Part shown: positions 10,384 to 19,936 of the stretch, in pieces
Numbering within the stretch: position 1 is the stretch's first letter
How the letters are laid out: each line of letters begins with the position of its first letter
NCBI GenBank assembly: GCA_021401465.1
Contig: JADDMT010000028.1
Coordinates: 248,001 to 312,000 of the forward strand
Length of the DNA stretch: 64,000 nucleotides
Direction of reading: 5' to 3'
From: Teratosphaeria epicoccoides
Taxonomy: Eukaryota; Ascomycota; Dothideomycetes; Mycosphaerellales; Teratosphaeriaceae
The notes under the pieces: generated by a model
Seen by the model: the letters and a program-made list of their open reading frames with translations, nothing else
What the model was told of the DNA's origin: nothing
Database searches by the model: none
Program-made: the position numbers and the translations under genes

Positions 10384-13300
10384 TCACATCGCCACCGGCA
10401 TCCTCACAGCCTCATTCCCACCACACCTCCCCACCGTGACCCTATCGACCTTTTTCTCCGCCGCCGCCGCGCCCTCCGTCACCATCACGCCTTCCCACTC
10501 CAGCCTCTCCACCGCACCACTACCCTCGCAATCCGCATCTCCGTCCAGCCGCCCCAGACCACCATTCCGGACCCACTGCTCCACAACCCTCAGCACGAAT
10601 CTCATCTTCGCTTCGACATCGTTCGCTTTCACGGTTCGTAGACGCATTCGCCCACCTTCGTGGAGAAGGCAAGAGAGGGAATCGGTGTGGACCTCGCGAC
10701 TGCAGACGTGGTGGGGGAGGAGTTCACCGTGGGTTGCGAGGTAGGAAGTCGCGGATGTGGGCAGGAGGGTGAGGGACGCGGTGTGTGCAGTTGGCGAGAG
10801 TACCTGTTTGGTGTGGTCGGGAAAGTGGATCTGCCGCACTCACGATCAGCGATGGTTGGAGAAGTAGAGGGGATTCGAAGGGTAGACTTACCTGCAGAGA
10901 GCCATCCGAGAAAGCCCAGATGCCTACGTTGCCGATACGTTGGTAGAAGCGGACAAAGTTCCCCGCGCCTTGCGCCGAGTGGGAGGCATCCTCGCTCCCG
11001 TCGAGACTCTGGCACATGTAACGCCCAAATTTGACCCACAGCACACCTAAAGTTCGCCGCCTCTCTGCTTCCGCCGCCAATGGTCCCTCCTTGACAGATC
11101 CCAAGCCTTTGTAGACTTTCCTTCTAATGCCATCCTTCCCACCATCTTCCAGAATCTCAAACGGAATAGCGTCCAGGTTCTCGAAATTCTTCCCCACGCG
11201 CTTGAGGTGATGCTGACCGTTCCTGACAAAGACATGTGTGACCGGGCTTTCAGGCTTGTTCGTCTTCGCAGCAGAGGAATTTATGATGCAGCCGACGGTG
11301 CCATCCGACATTACGTAGCCAACGCCGTGCTTACGGCTATAGTCGACCCATCTGGTGACAAAGGGCAGACGGTGGGCTTCTTGTGCCGGGGCGGAAGAGG
11401 GGAGCGTGGTATTGGCGAGGGCGGAGGCGAGATTATCGCGGAATATGCTGAGGCGCTCCAAGACGGTAGAGGGGTCGGTGCCGGGGACGCCAGTGGTATC
11501 AAGCGGACCGAATGGTCGGATGGGCTTGGGAAGGCGTTTGGACATCACCGGTGGTGGCGGGAGGGACAGTGTCGCTGGCGCTGGTGCTCGTGCGACCTCT
11601 TCCGCTTCTGGATCGGACAGTATTTCAATCACTTCGGCTTCGGGGGTCTGCTTCTTTCTTGACCGTCCTGCTTGCTTGACGGGCGAGACTTTGCTCAATT
11701 CGTCCAGAGAGGCCAAGGGACCAAGTAGTCCTGGCGAAATGGGCCGATCGACCTTCCGAGCGATCGTTCGGCTAGGTGCTCGAGGTCTTCGGGCCAGACT
11801 GGCGTCTGCACTTCGCTTTCCAGTCTCAGACTTCTTGACTGGCTTCTCAATGTCAGACTCCCCACTGGTCACTTGCGACGGTCCAGACCTCGAAGCGGAA
11901 CAGGTGCTGTTGATCGTCTCCTTCAATGCAGCCACTGGACCCTGAGTGGCAGGCGCCGCCCTCGTCTTCGACACGTTCAGCGTCGGCGCCAGCTCGTCCG
12001 CGGCAATATTCATCATGTTCTTGCCTGCAGCTGCAGAGAACTCGGCCTTCTCCTCACTGATTGTCCTGGCAACTCTCCTAACGGTGCCAGTCCTACCAGT
12101 AGCTCTCGAGGCAGACCGAGAAGGCGGCGGCGGCGGCATCATCATCTCAGCGTCCCGCTCCTCCTTCGCCGTCCTTCGAACAGCAGTGGTTGGTCTCGTG
12201 CTTGCGACCTCATTGTGAGAGATTTCCCTCAGACCTCGATTTCTGCTCTGCGGCCTCCTCACAGCAACCGCAGCAGGCTTCTCCTCCTCACCAACACTCG
12301 GCGCGTTCCAACTGCTGACGGTACTGATATACACCGTATCCCTCGGAATTGGCATGGTCGGACACTTTCCCATCTGCTCTTCAGCCACGATGTCATACAC
12401 AATGGACTTGATTCGCTTGCCGCCATTCAACCTGAAGCACCTTTGTTCTGCCGAATCATATTCGCCGACGCCTGACTGCCTGCAGATGGTCCACCATGTC
12501 TCGCTGTGACCTCGACGGATCGTCTCGGCGCTGGGAAGAGTATTCTCAGGCCAATTCGGGGCTCGCTCGCGGGCAGTGGCCGGTATACTGGACGGGACGA
12601 AGGCGATCTTGAAGAAGTTCTGGCTGACGATCTGGTCGGGAGGTGGTCGTTGTTCTTCAGGTACCAGCAGACTTGCCACCAGATCTCGCAAGTCTGCACT
12701 CTGGTTCGTCGTCGTACTCAACTCTGGCCAGTTGTATGTTCCCGACTTCAGCTTCTTATAGATCTCCTCCTTGGTGCTGGCATGAAATGGTGCCTTGCCT
12801 ACAGCCAATGTGTACGCGATCACACCAATCGCCCACAGATCTACCTTTTCGTCATGACCTTTGCCCTTCTCTAGAATCTCTGGCGCGAGATAATTTGGGG
12901 TTCCGCACATTGTGGTGCGTCGCTTGACTTCCATCTCACGCTCCGTCACCAAAAGCGCTGCCAGTCCGAAGTCGCCCACTTTGACGTTCATGTCTCGATC
13001 CAGAAAGAGATTGCCCGTCTTGAGATCGCGATGCACAATGTGCCGGTGGTGGAGATACTTGACGGCACCGCAGATCTGTATCACGAATCGTCTGATCTCA
13101 GGGAGCGTCAGGTGTTTTCGCTTCTTCAGCATGTCCGCCAGGGACCCATTCGAGCACAGTTCCAGCACCACATATGTACTCGTCTGGAAGCTGAATGCTC
13201 GGTAGAAGGCGACAATGTTCGGATGGGACAGTTTGGAATGTATTTGGAGCTCCGTTACGAACTATCATCCCATCAGCATTCCCGTGTCCATGACCAGATG

Positions 13301-13517
13301 AGGCCCGCTGTACCTTCTGCGCCAACTTGGCTGGTTCCATCTTGGTCTTGACAATCTTCAAGGCGATCATGTGGCCCGTCGGCTTATTCCCTTCATACCG
13401 TTCCGCTCTGTGGCAGATGGCGAACCCGCCTTTGCCCAGCGCGGAGCCAGTCGCATAGTGGATCCCACTGGGCTCGGTCACTATCGGGGGCGGAGGGTCG
13501 GCGTGGATCGAAGACAT
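10384..13517 (-). CDS. CDC5: Polo-like protein kinase
   Basis: The mitotic kinase that drives entry into mitosis, spindle pole function and mitotic exit (Cdc5 / Plo1 / PlkA). Exons 13517-13314, 13261-10892 and 10830-10384 give 1006 residues, longer than yeast Cdc5, mainly through a disordered basic Ser/Pro linker. The kinase domain (about 20-290) has the loop GSALGKGGFA, ALKIVK, HRDLKTGN near 150, DFG and the T-loop TMCGTPNYLAPE. The C-terminal third carries two polo boxes, seen as the WVDYSRKHGVGY block and, spliced across the last intron, GSLQ then IHFPDHTK. Intron 1 (52 bp) restores QKFVTELQIH. It shares a 230-bp promoter with the divergent methionine-salvage gene. The two-domain order makes the call firm. 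Confidence 0.93.
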
Positions 13518-13747
13518 GATCGCTGTGGTGATGGTGTCGCATGCACTCGGCCGTAGTGCTGCTATGGATGTGCTGAGCCAAGAAGAGTGCTGATGCTGCT
13601 TGACGGTGCACAGTTCGAGTGGCTGTTCAGTGTTGGGATGTTTGCGGGGGGGTCAACAAGCCGATTGCGAGGAGCAACGCCCGCGGCTTCCCCCGTACTT
13701 CTGATCGCGATGAGTATTCGTGCACATCTATGCTGCATGATATCAAC

Positions 13748-14596
13748 ATGGCAGAACAGGACGGCGGAGATCAGACAGACACCCTCGTGACCTCCACCGA
13801 CCCCCTCCACCCCGCCAACCACATCTCCTCCCTCTGCCGCAGCTTCTACACTCTCGGTTGGGTCACGGGCACCGGCGGCGGCGTCTCGATGCGCCATCGT
13901 CACGCGGAAGACGGCAAAGACTACATCTACCTCGCGCCCAGCGGTGTTCAGAAAGAGATGATGCAACCCCGTGACATGTTTGTCATGGACTTTGCGACGA
14001 AGCAATATCTGCGAAGACCCAAGGTACATCACCCACACTCCGCACAAGGTAGGAAAGCCATGCCCAGGCTGAAAGGTGAGTCCCAGATCCTCAAACCCTC
14101 CGCCTGCACTCCTCTCTTTCTCGCCGCCTACACCCATCGCAACGCCGGCTGCTGCATCCACACCCACTCCCAGCACGCCGTCCTCATCACCCTCATCTGC
14201 GAAGCCGGCCTCCAACGCGACCCCTCCCACCCGACCAGCACATCCGTCTTCAGTATCAACCAAATCGAGCAGATCAAAGGCATCTCGCGTGGTGGCTCGG
14301 GGTCCGACGAGATCGCAGAGGGTGGGAGGAAGTTGGGAAATCTGGGGTATTTCGATACGATGAGGATTCCGATCATTGAGAATACGGCGCATGAGGAGGA
14401 TCTGAGGGAGACGTTGGAGGCCGCGATGCGAGATTGGCCGGAGACGTGTGCGGTGTTGGTGAGGAGACATGGGGTGTATGTTTGGGGGAAGGATGTGGCG
14501 CAGGCGAAGACGCAGGCGGAGAGTTTGGATTATTTGTTTCAGTTGGCCGTGGAGATGCATAAGCTGGGGCTCAAGTGGGTGACTTCAGATGCTTGA
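13748..14596 (+). CDS. MDE1: Methylthioribulose-1-phosphate dehydratase
   Basis: The class II aldolase/adducin-fold zinc enzyme of methionine salvage (MtnB/Mde1), which dehydrates 5-methylthioribulose 1-phosphate to the diketo intermediate in the cytosol. The preferred start is the ATG at 13748 (MAEQDGGDQT); the frame stays open upstream but without similarity. Visible are GWVTGTGGGVSMR, YLAPSGVQKEMM, the zinc-binding CIHTHSQHAV and RRHGVYVWG. A 63-bp GT-AG intron (14024-14086) gives RRPK joined to LKPSACTPLF, matching the family, with a product of 261 residues. Because 63 is a multiple of three and has no stop codon, leaving it in would insert 21 residues without breaking the frame. Active-site motifs are intact. 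Confidence 0.92.
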   Translation: MAEQDGGDQTDTLVTSTDPLHPANHISSLCRSFYTLGWVTGTGGGVSMRHRHAEDGKDYIYLAPSGVQKEMMQPRDMFVMDFATKQYLRRPKVHHPHSAQGRKAMPRLKGESQILKPSACTPLFLAAYTHRNAGCCIHTHSQHAVLITLICEAGLQRDPSHPTSTSVFSINQIEQIKGISRGGSGSDEIAEGGRKLGNLGYFDTMRIPIIENTAHEEDLRETLEAAMRDWPETCAVLVRRHGVYVWGKDVAQAKTQAESLDYLFQLAVEMHKLGLKWVTSDA

Positions 14597-15858
14597 AAGG
14601 ATGGATGTACTCCAATGTCAATCTCACAGCAATCGCTCGACGCTCCAAGCGGACCGGTGCCGCGCTTCAACTCCTACATGTCTTCCGCTGGACGTTTCAT
14701 GGCCCAGTATCTACATGAGTCGAGCCAGTGGCTGACTGCTGGATATGGTGGATTGATAGTTGTCATTGTGGAATTGACTGACGACGATGCCAATTGCTGG
14801 CGATGCTTCTCTCGGAACATCAATCATTGACTGCTCCCATCGACTAGGCGACTGATTGATTGACTGGCTGGACTCACTGTCGTGATGGTCAGCACGTTGA
14901 CAACGGCAGCAGCCAATGCATTCGATACAGACGGGACTTGTCGACAGCGGATGGGAGAACACTAGACCATGGACAAAAGATGGTCAAAACCATTTCGATG
15001 GCTGAGGCAGCATTATCCGTTCTGTACATTGTCCGACACATTAGCAAAGGAACACTTCGATGGACTCCAAGACCGAGTAATGGACAGGATGGCTCTCAGT
15101 CGGTGACGATCTACACACACCTGCATCTACACCCACATGCGGCTCAGAGCTGCTTGCCCTGGCGAGGATCCATGGCTCTTCTCAAGGAATTTACCAGCAC
15201 CTTAGAAAGAATACCTGTCCGAGGACACCCGCGTCCACGTCCAATTACTCGCCAAGACATGAAGCACCCACATGCATCTATCGTGCCCGCTTCGTCGCGC
15301 TCGTAATATCGGATCCCACAAGCCTCCAGAACCACTCGGTGAGGTACACATCGATGCGGACATTGGCATTGCAGTCAGCATAGGAGTGCATCGTGCATCG
15401 TGCTGTTCACATAGGAGGTGGTCAGCGCGCGGCCCAACGGATCTTTGTCCGCACTTCCCAAAGTTGGCGCCATGTCGAGCGAGATCCGCATCGGCCAGAA
15501 TTTCGGGCTGCGTGGCCATGTTTTCCAAGAAGAAGACCAGGCCTGCTCCGTGGGAGGGACTGGGAAAAGTGAGCGGGTTGAGCGCGAGGAAGCGTGGTCG
15601 GAAGGCCAGTTGACGAGGATGTTTGCGACGGCAGCGGCAGTGCGACTATTCTTTTGACAAAGAAGAGGTTTTGCAAGCAAATGTTCTTGAGTTACTCTTG
15701 AGATTCTGGGGGGTAGGATTCGTTCGGGCTCTCGATCTGGGGGATCAGCACGCCAGAGATTATACACGCTCTAACTGGAGAAGCTTAGGGTTTTCCGCTT
15801 ATAACGCCACGATGATCGTCATGATCCAATGCCCATGTCTCCGGCCGGCATATACCGC
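14597..15858. other. Convergent spacer with TTGACTG cluster
   Basis: Between the 3' ends of the dehydratase and the CaM-kinase genes. TTGACTG occurs at 14774, 14827 and 14860, with GACTGATTGATTGACTGG as the densest part. On the minus strand around 15400-15560 one frame (FFLENMATQPEILADADLAR and on) reads like coding sequence, but I cannot connect it to a start or to a family. It may be an unrecognised or decayed gene. Confidence 0.4.
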
Positions 15859-17165
15859 TCAATGCTTCGCGTGTGATCCGCCAGTGGTGGCGTGACCAGA
15901 AGGTGTCGTCGTCGTCGCATGCTGAGAAATTGTCTTCTGCTCCTCCTCCTTCGCCTTCATCTCTCGTACTTTTGCGAGCACGACCTATAATTTGACAATT
16001 AGCGCAGTCATCTCCGCGCGGATGCTTGATTCAAGCCTACCTCTCTGAAGATCGCAGTCTTGGCCAGCTTACTAAGACTTCGCTTCCTGCTGACCTCGTG
16101 CTCCGGCGCTTTCAGCCCACCAGCACTCGGATGTGCATGCGCATGAACAGCATCCTGTGCTGCCTTCTTCGCATCTACAGGCACGTCTGCCTCACCCGGT
16201 ACGTCTTCCTCCTCGTCTTCTTGCATCTTGAGTTGCTCGATTCTGTTCGCCAATTTGACCATCTCGATACCACGCTTGAGCTTCGCCTTAGCCATATATG
16301 CCTTGATCTCAGGCAGCAAGTTGTGATCTGTCGCGCCAATTCCAGCGATCCATGGATCCCGGAGCGCTTGCGCGGAGGTGGCACGGTCGTCCGCATGAGG
16401 CTTGAGGAGTTTCATGATGAAGTCTTTGGCTTGTTGTGAGACGTCTTTCCAGTAACGCTCGTGGAAGACGACGCGGCCGTGCTTCGTCTCGTCAATCAGA
16501 TCGGCCAGAGATTCGGCTCGGAAAGGGCTGTAACCGCAGAGCAGGGTGTATGTGATGACGCCGAGCGACCACATGTCCACAGGCTTACTATGCCCTTGTT
16601 TGAGCATGACCTCGGGTGCTGCGTAGCCAAAAGATCCAGCCATGGTCTTGAGCATCTCGTCGGGGCTGTCCAGGTGTTTTGCGATGCCGAAGTCTGCGAG
16701 CACGAGATCGGAGTCGGATGCTCGCGTGAGATATAGCAGGTTCTCTGGCTTCAAGTCCCGGTGCACGACATTATTCTGATGCAGGTAGTCGACAGCTTCA
16801 AGGACCTGTCTCATTGTTCCGGAGGCATCCTTCTCTGTGAACTTGCCGCGTTCGCAGATGCGGTCGAACAGCTCACCACCGGTGGCCAATTGCGTGATGA
16901 TGTAGTATTTGTCTCTGCTCTCAAACCAATCCACGAACTTGACAATGTGAGGATGATGGAGCTTCTGCAGCATCTCGAGCTCGTCGTACACCATCTGATC
17001 GTTACCCTTCACGTTCTTCTTCAGGATAATCTTCACCGCCACCTTGCCCGTGGGCCCGTCGGCCTCCTTGACAATACCATAGGTGCCGGCGCCCAGAGTT
17101 CGTCCCATGCGATACTTGGACTTGCGATCGTAGGAGTCGGGCTGGCCATGGAGCTTGTTGAGCAT
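15859..17165 (-). CDS. Calcium/calmodulin-dependent protein kinase
   Basis: A CAMK-group Ser/Thr kinase of the fungal CmkA/CmkB-Cmk1 type, cytosolic, expected to be activated by Ca2+-calmodulin in calcium and stress signalling. Two exons (17165-16041 and 15984-15859) give 416 residues. The kinase domain runs from about 18 to 285: GAGTYGIVKEA loop, VAVKIILKK, HRDLKPENLLY, DFG, T-loop with LKTMAGSFGYAAPE, and the PVDMWSLGVITY block. Behind it lies a basic, amphipathic helical region (YMAKAKLKRGIEMVKLANRIEQL) that fits an autoinhibitory and calmodulin-binding segment. The 56-bp last intron is placed because it restores a continuous SKLAKTAIFRE-VVLAKVREMK helix. The tail ends in a His/Thr/Gly-rich stretch. 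Which of the fungal paralogues it is cannot be settled here. Confidence 0.9.
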
Positions 17166-18773
17166 GTTGGCGACTGGGGAGCAGAATGCCAGCGTTAGTG
17201 CGAGGACGGTAGTGGAGTGCGAGGAGCGTCTGGTGTCGCAGCGCGAGTAGCTGCTTCAACAGGTCTATCTATCGAGGGGGAGACAATACAAGTATGTTGG
17301 AAAGAGATGCGTTGCAGTCAGTTGGGAGTATCTTACAAGACATGCTGCCTGCTGTGCTTGGGCAGCCTCAAGGCCGCCGAGCTACCTCTTGCTGTATCTA
17401 TGTGGGCAATCTCTTGAGTAACCTCGAGACGTGCACTTTCTTGAGATGGTCGCACGATGCCTGCAGATGCTTGCGCGAGGCCGTGTTCGCCTTCGTCGAG
17501 GTACGTGGGCAGGAAAGAGCAGACGTCGGTCAACGACGGCGCAATGGCAAATACGAAGCACAGGACGCTTTCGGTGAATGAGGAGTATTTAATGGTGGTA
17601 GTGTGTGTGAGAGGCGACCGGCGCACACAGGAGTGTTTCTGTCCGCTTCACGACTAATCTGGTTGACTGCACTGCCTCAAGCTCATCCCATCTCCCACCG
17701 CGGGGCTGACAAGGAGTGAAGCGCGTCAGGGTCTGTCTGCTTTAGGCATTCGGTACGAGACAAGCTCAGACTTCGACCTCCATACACGTCTTGCTGTGAT
17801 ACCAGAACAATTCAGCTACAATGACTGATAGAATTCATGGATTTCTCCCGTCAATCTAGTCGTCAGACCAGCTCCTACCGCTGCCCACACGGTGGTGCAC
17901 GATTCAGGCTACGAGAATAGTCTTACATATATGCGTGATGCCAACAACATGTGTTATCGTTCAGGCTCATGCCTTCAAGCGAGCTATCGTCACAGTTTGC
18001 GAGGGACATGCAAGGCATGCTTCAATGCATGTTTTGAGCGTCGTCATGATGTGACACTGTCAGTCATGATCACGTGCGGGGAAGTGGCCAAGAACACTGA
18101 ATGAAGGATTTATCTCTCCACTCTGCACGACAAGGTTCTGCGTGCACAGCCTTGCAAAGCCACGTTCGGCTGGGTTGGAGCATGAATGGACTTTTGGTAT
18201 GCTCCTTGTGTGAACCTTTGACACGGTTGACTCCATCATCTAGCTAATAAGTAGCCGCGTGTTGAAAAGCCCTTGAGTTTGTTAGGGGCCCCTCCAGCTT
18301 CTCGTCGAAAGCTACCCGTTGCTATTTATTCATCGAATCCTGATGAAGACGTCCCATCGTAAAGATGAGCTCTCGTCATCGAGACACATCCGGCTCGATA
18401 CGATGGCCCGATGATCGATTATACTCACGTTCGCTGTGGCCCATGGAATCATTCCGCCGGCTGACCGCTTTGGCGATTCGATAATGCAGCCTAGCTGTGC
18501 ATCGGCATTGAGAGTGCCAAGGTCCGGACAAGTTCGACGAGCACTGCGATCACCGAACGCTCAGCTTGAAACCCACCGCCGAGACAGTAGTTTGCTTGGT
18601 ACACACGATAGATATAGACGTACAAAGTGTCCTCGGTCACCGAACGCTCAGCTCGAAACCCACCGCCGAGACAGTACTTTGCTTGGTACACACGATGGGT
18701 ATAGAGGTACAAGGTGCCCTCAAGTCACCCATGCAGAAGGTCACCGTTCACTCGAAGGAATCATCAAGTCAAA
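17166..18773. other. Long spacer before small secreted protein 1
   Basis: This serves as 5' region of both flanking divergent genes. Only short overlapping frames are present. TTGACTGC lies at 17663-17670. An 87-bp tandem duplication occupies its right end and is listed separately. The sequence around 17880-18130 is poorer in GC than nearby genes, and no gene is recognisable. Confidence 0.45.
18550..18722. repeat. 87-bp tandem duplication upstream of secreted protein gene
   Basis: Two direct copies start with TCACCGAACGCTCAGC at 18550 and again at 18637. They stay alike for the whole 87-bp unit (shared blocks include AAACCCACCGCCGAGACAGTA and TTTGCTTGGTACACACGAT) with scattered substitutions. 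The second copy ends about 50 bp before the ATG of small secreted protein 1, so it lies within the promoter or 5' UTR. Confidence 0.85.
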
Positions 18774-19138
18774 ATGCAGCTGGTCCACATCTCCATTCTG
18801 CTCGCCACACTCGCCGCTAGGGTTAGCGCACAATGCGTAGGAAAGCCCTTCGTGAGTCCCACCTTGCGAACGCCCTAAGCAGAGAGGTCGTATGATACAC
18901 CTGGCCACCTGTCTAACTCGCAACAGGCGTGTAACGTCGCCAAGACGCAAGTTGTGAGTAGTAGCCACGAAGGTTGTGCTCTTTGCCTCTGGCAATGGCT
19001 ACTGATATGCACCAGATAGTGTGCGACAATAACGACAAGGGCCATCTGTATCAAGATTGCGCGGCACAAGGCTGTTCGTGTGGGCTCAAAGGTATCACTT
19101 TTGCGTGTTTCAATAATAGCGGAGAGTGGTGCAGGTGA
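18774..19138 (+). CDS. Small secreted cysteine-rich protein 1
   Basis: A 75-residue predicted secreted protein assembled from three exons: 18774-18851, a 27-nt micro-exon 18927-18953, and 19016-19138. All junctions are in phase 0 with GTGAGT donors and CAG acceptors. Residues 1-20 (MQLVHISILLATLAARVSAQ) form a typical signal peptide with an AQ cleavage end. The mature 55 residues contain eight cysteines (21, 28, 38, 50, 55, 57, 66, 74), including a CSC cluster, fitting up to four disulfides. I recognise no family. Small size, secretion and even Cys number match fungal effectors or antimicrobial peptides, which is an inference. The gene is convergent with a second secreted protein gene 420 bp away. 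Confidence 0.7.
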
Positions 19139-19557
19139 TGGGACTCGGGGGTTTGCGCTGCAGCGACGACTTCGAGCTATCTCTCTCAGATGGCAGGTTG
19201 GTGGCGACAATGGACAGCACTCCAGCCAACAAGGTACAGACGACGGGAAGGATCGCTCAGCTACGATTGTGAACACTGTATGATTCAAGATGTTGGAGCC
19301 AGTACGTCTCGCTGAGCAAGCAAGACGGCGTCTCAAGATCCTTTCCTCGCGCTGCACGTCCCAAACTCAGGCGACTTGGTGCTCTCATGACTGCTAAATG
19401 ACACTGTCCGGAAGCGCAGCTGAAGGCCTGCCATACATGCACGTCAGGAGAATTCTCATCTCTAGCCCACCCCCTAGCTTCGATCAAGACCATTCCCTAC
19501 CAACCCTCCATAGTTCTTGGTTCGTGCGCGACTCGGTCAATATATCACGCCTGCGGT
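19139..19557. other. Convergent spacer between two secreted-protein genes
   Basis: This 419-bp spacer receives the 3' ends of both small secreted protein genes. No gene, repeat or RNA is recognised in it. Confidence 0.4.
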
Positions 19558-19936
19558 CTACCCGCAGTTCTTGCCGTGACAGTCGTCCGTGCCGCATAGA
19601 CTCTTGTCCTTGCTTGAGATACAGTTCAGATTGCCATCGTCGCTTCTCCCGCACTTGCAGGTAAACCCATTCCTTTGGAAAGGATCACAAGCCCAGAACG
19701 ATCGGCCCTCATTCTTCTCGTTGCAATATAGCTGAGACGAATACGGGTCAGAACACAGTGATTCTATAACCTGAAGGCGTTGATGTGTATGGAATGGGAG
19801 ATCTATCACGACATACAACATAGTGTCCGCCTCTGCTACACGCCCAGCCGACTTCACCCTTCGGGTTGTTGCATTGCGCTTGGACTGTAGCTGCAATTGA
19901 TGCCAAGAGCGGAAGGAAGCGAGCCTCCAGACGCAT
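19558..19936 (-). CDS. Small secreted cysteine-rich protein 2
   Basis: Two exons (19936-19817 and 19770-19558) separated by a 46-bp GTATGT...CAG intron give 110 residues. The N-terminus (MRLEARFLPLLASIAATVQAQ) is a signal peptide ending AQ|C as in the neighbouring secreted protein. An in-frame ATG four codons upstream is also possible. The mature part has eleven cysteines, with a CKCG cluster recalling CSCG in protein 1, and ends CHGKNCG. No known domain is recognised. The shared AQC junction and CxCG element suggest a loose architectural kinship between the two genes, but the rest of the sequences do not obviously align. It is probably an extracellular effector-like or structural protein; function is unknown. 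Confidence 0.68.

Noticed and set aside
10090..10744. Plus-strand ORFs of 175-183 residues antisense to the Polo 3' exon
   Set aside because: Low-complexity Pro/Ser/His composition typical of antisense reading of GC-rich coding DNA; the Polo-box frame on the other strand is real.
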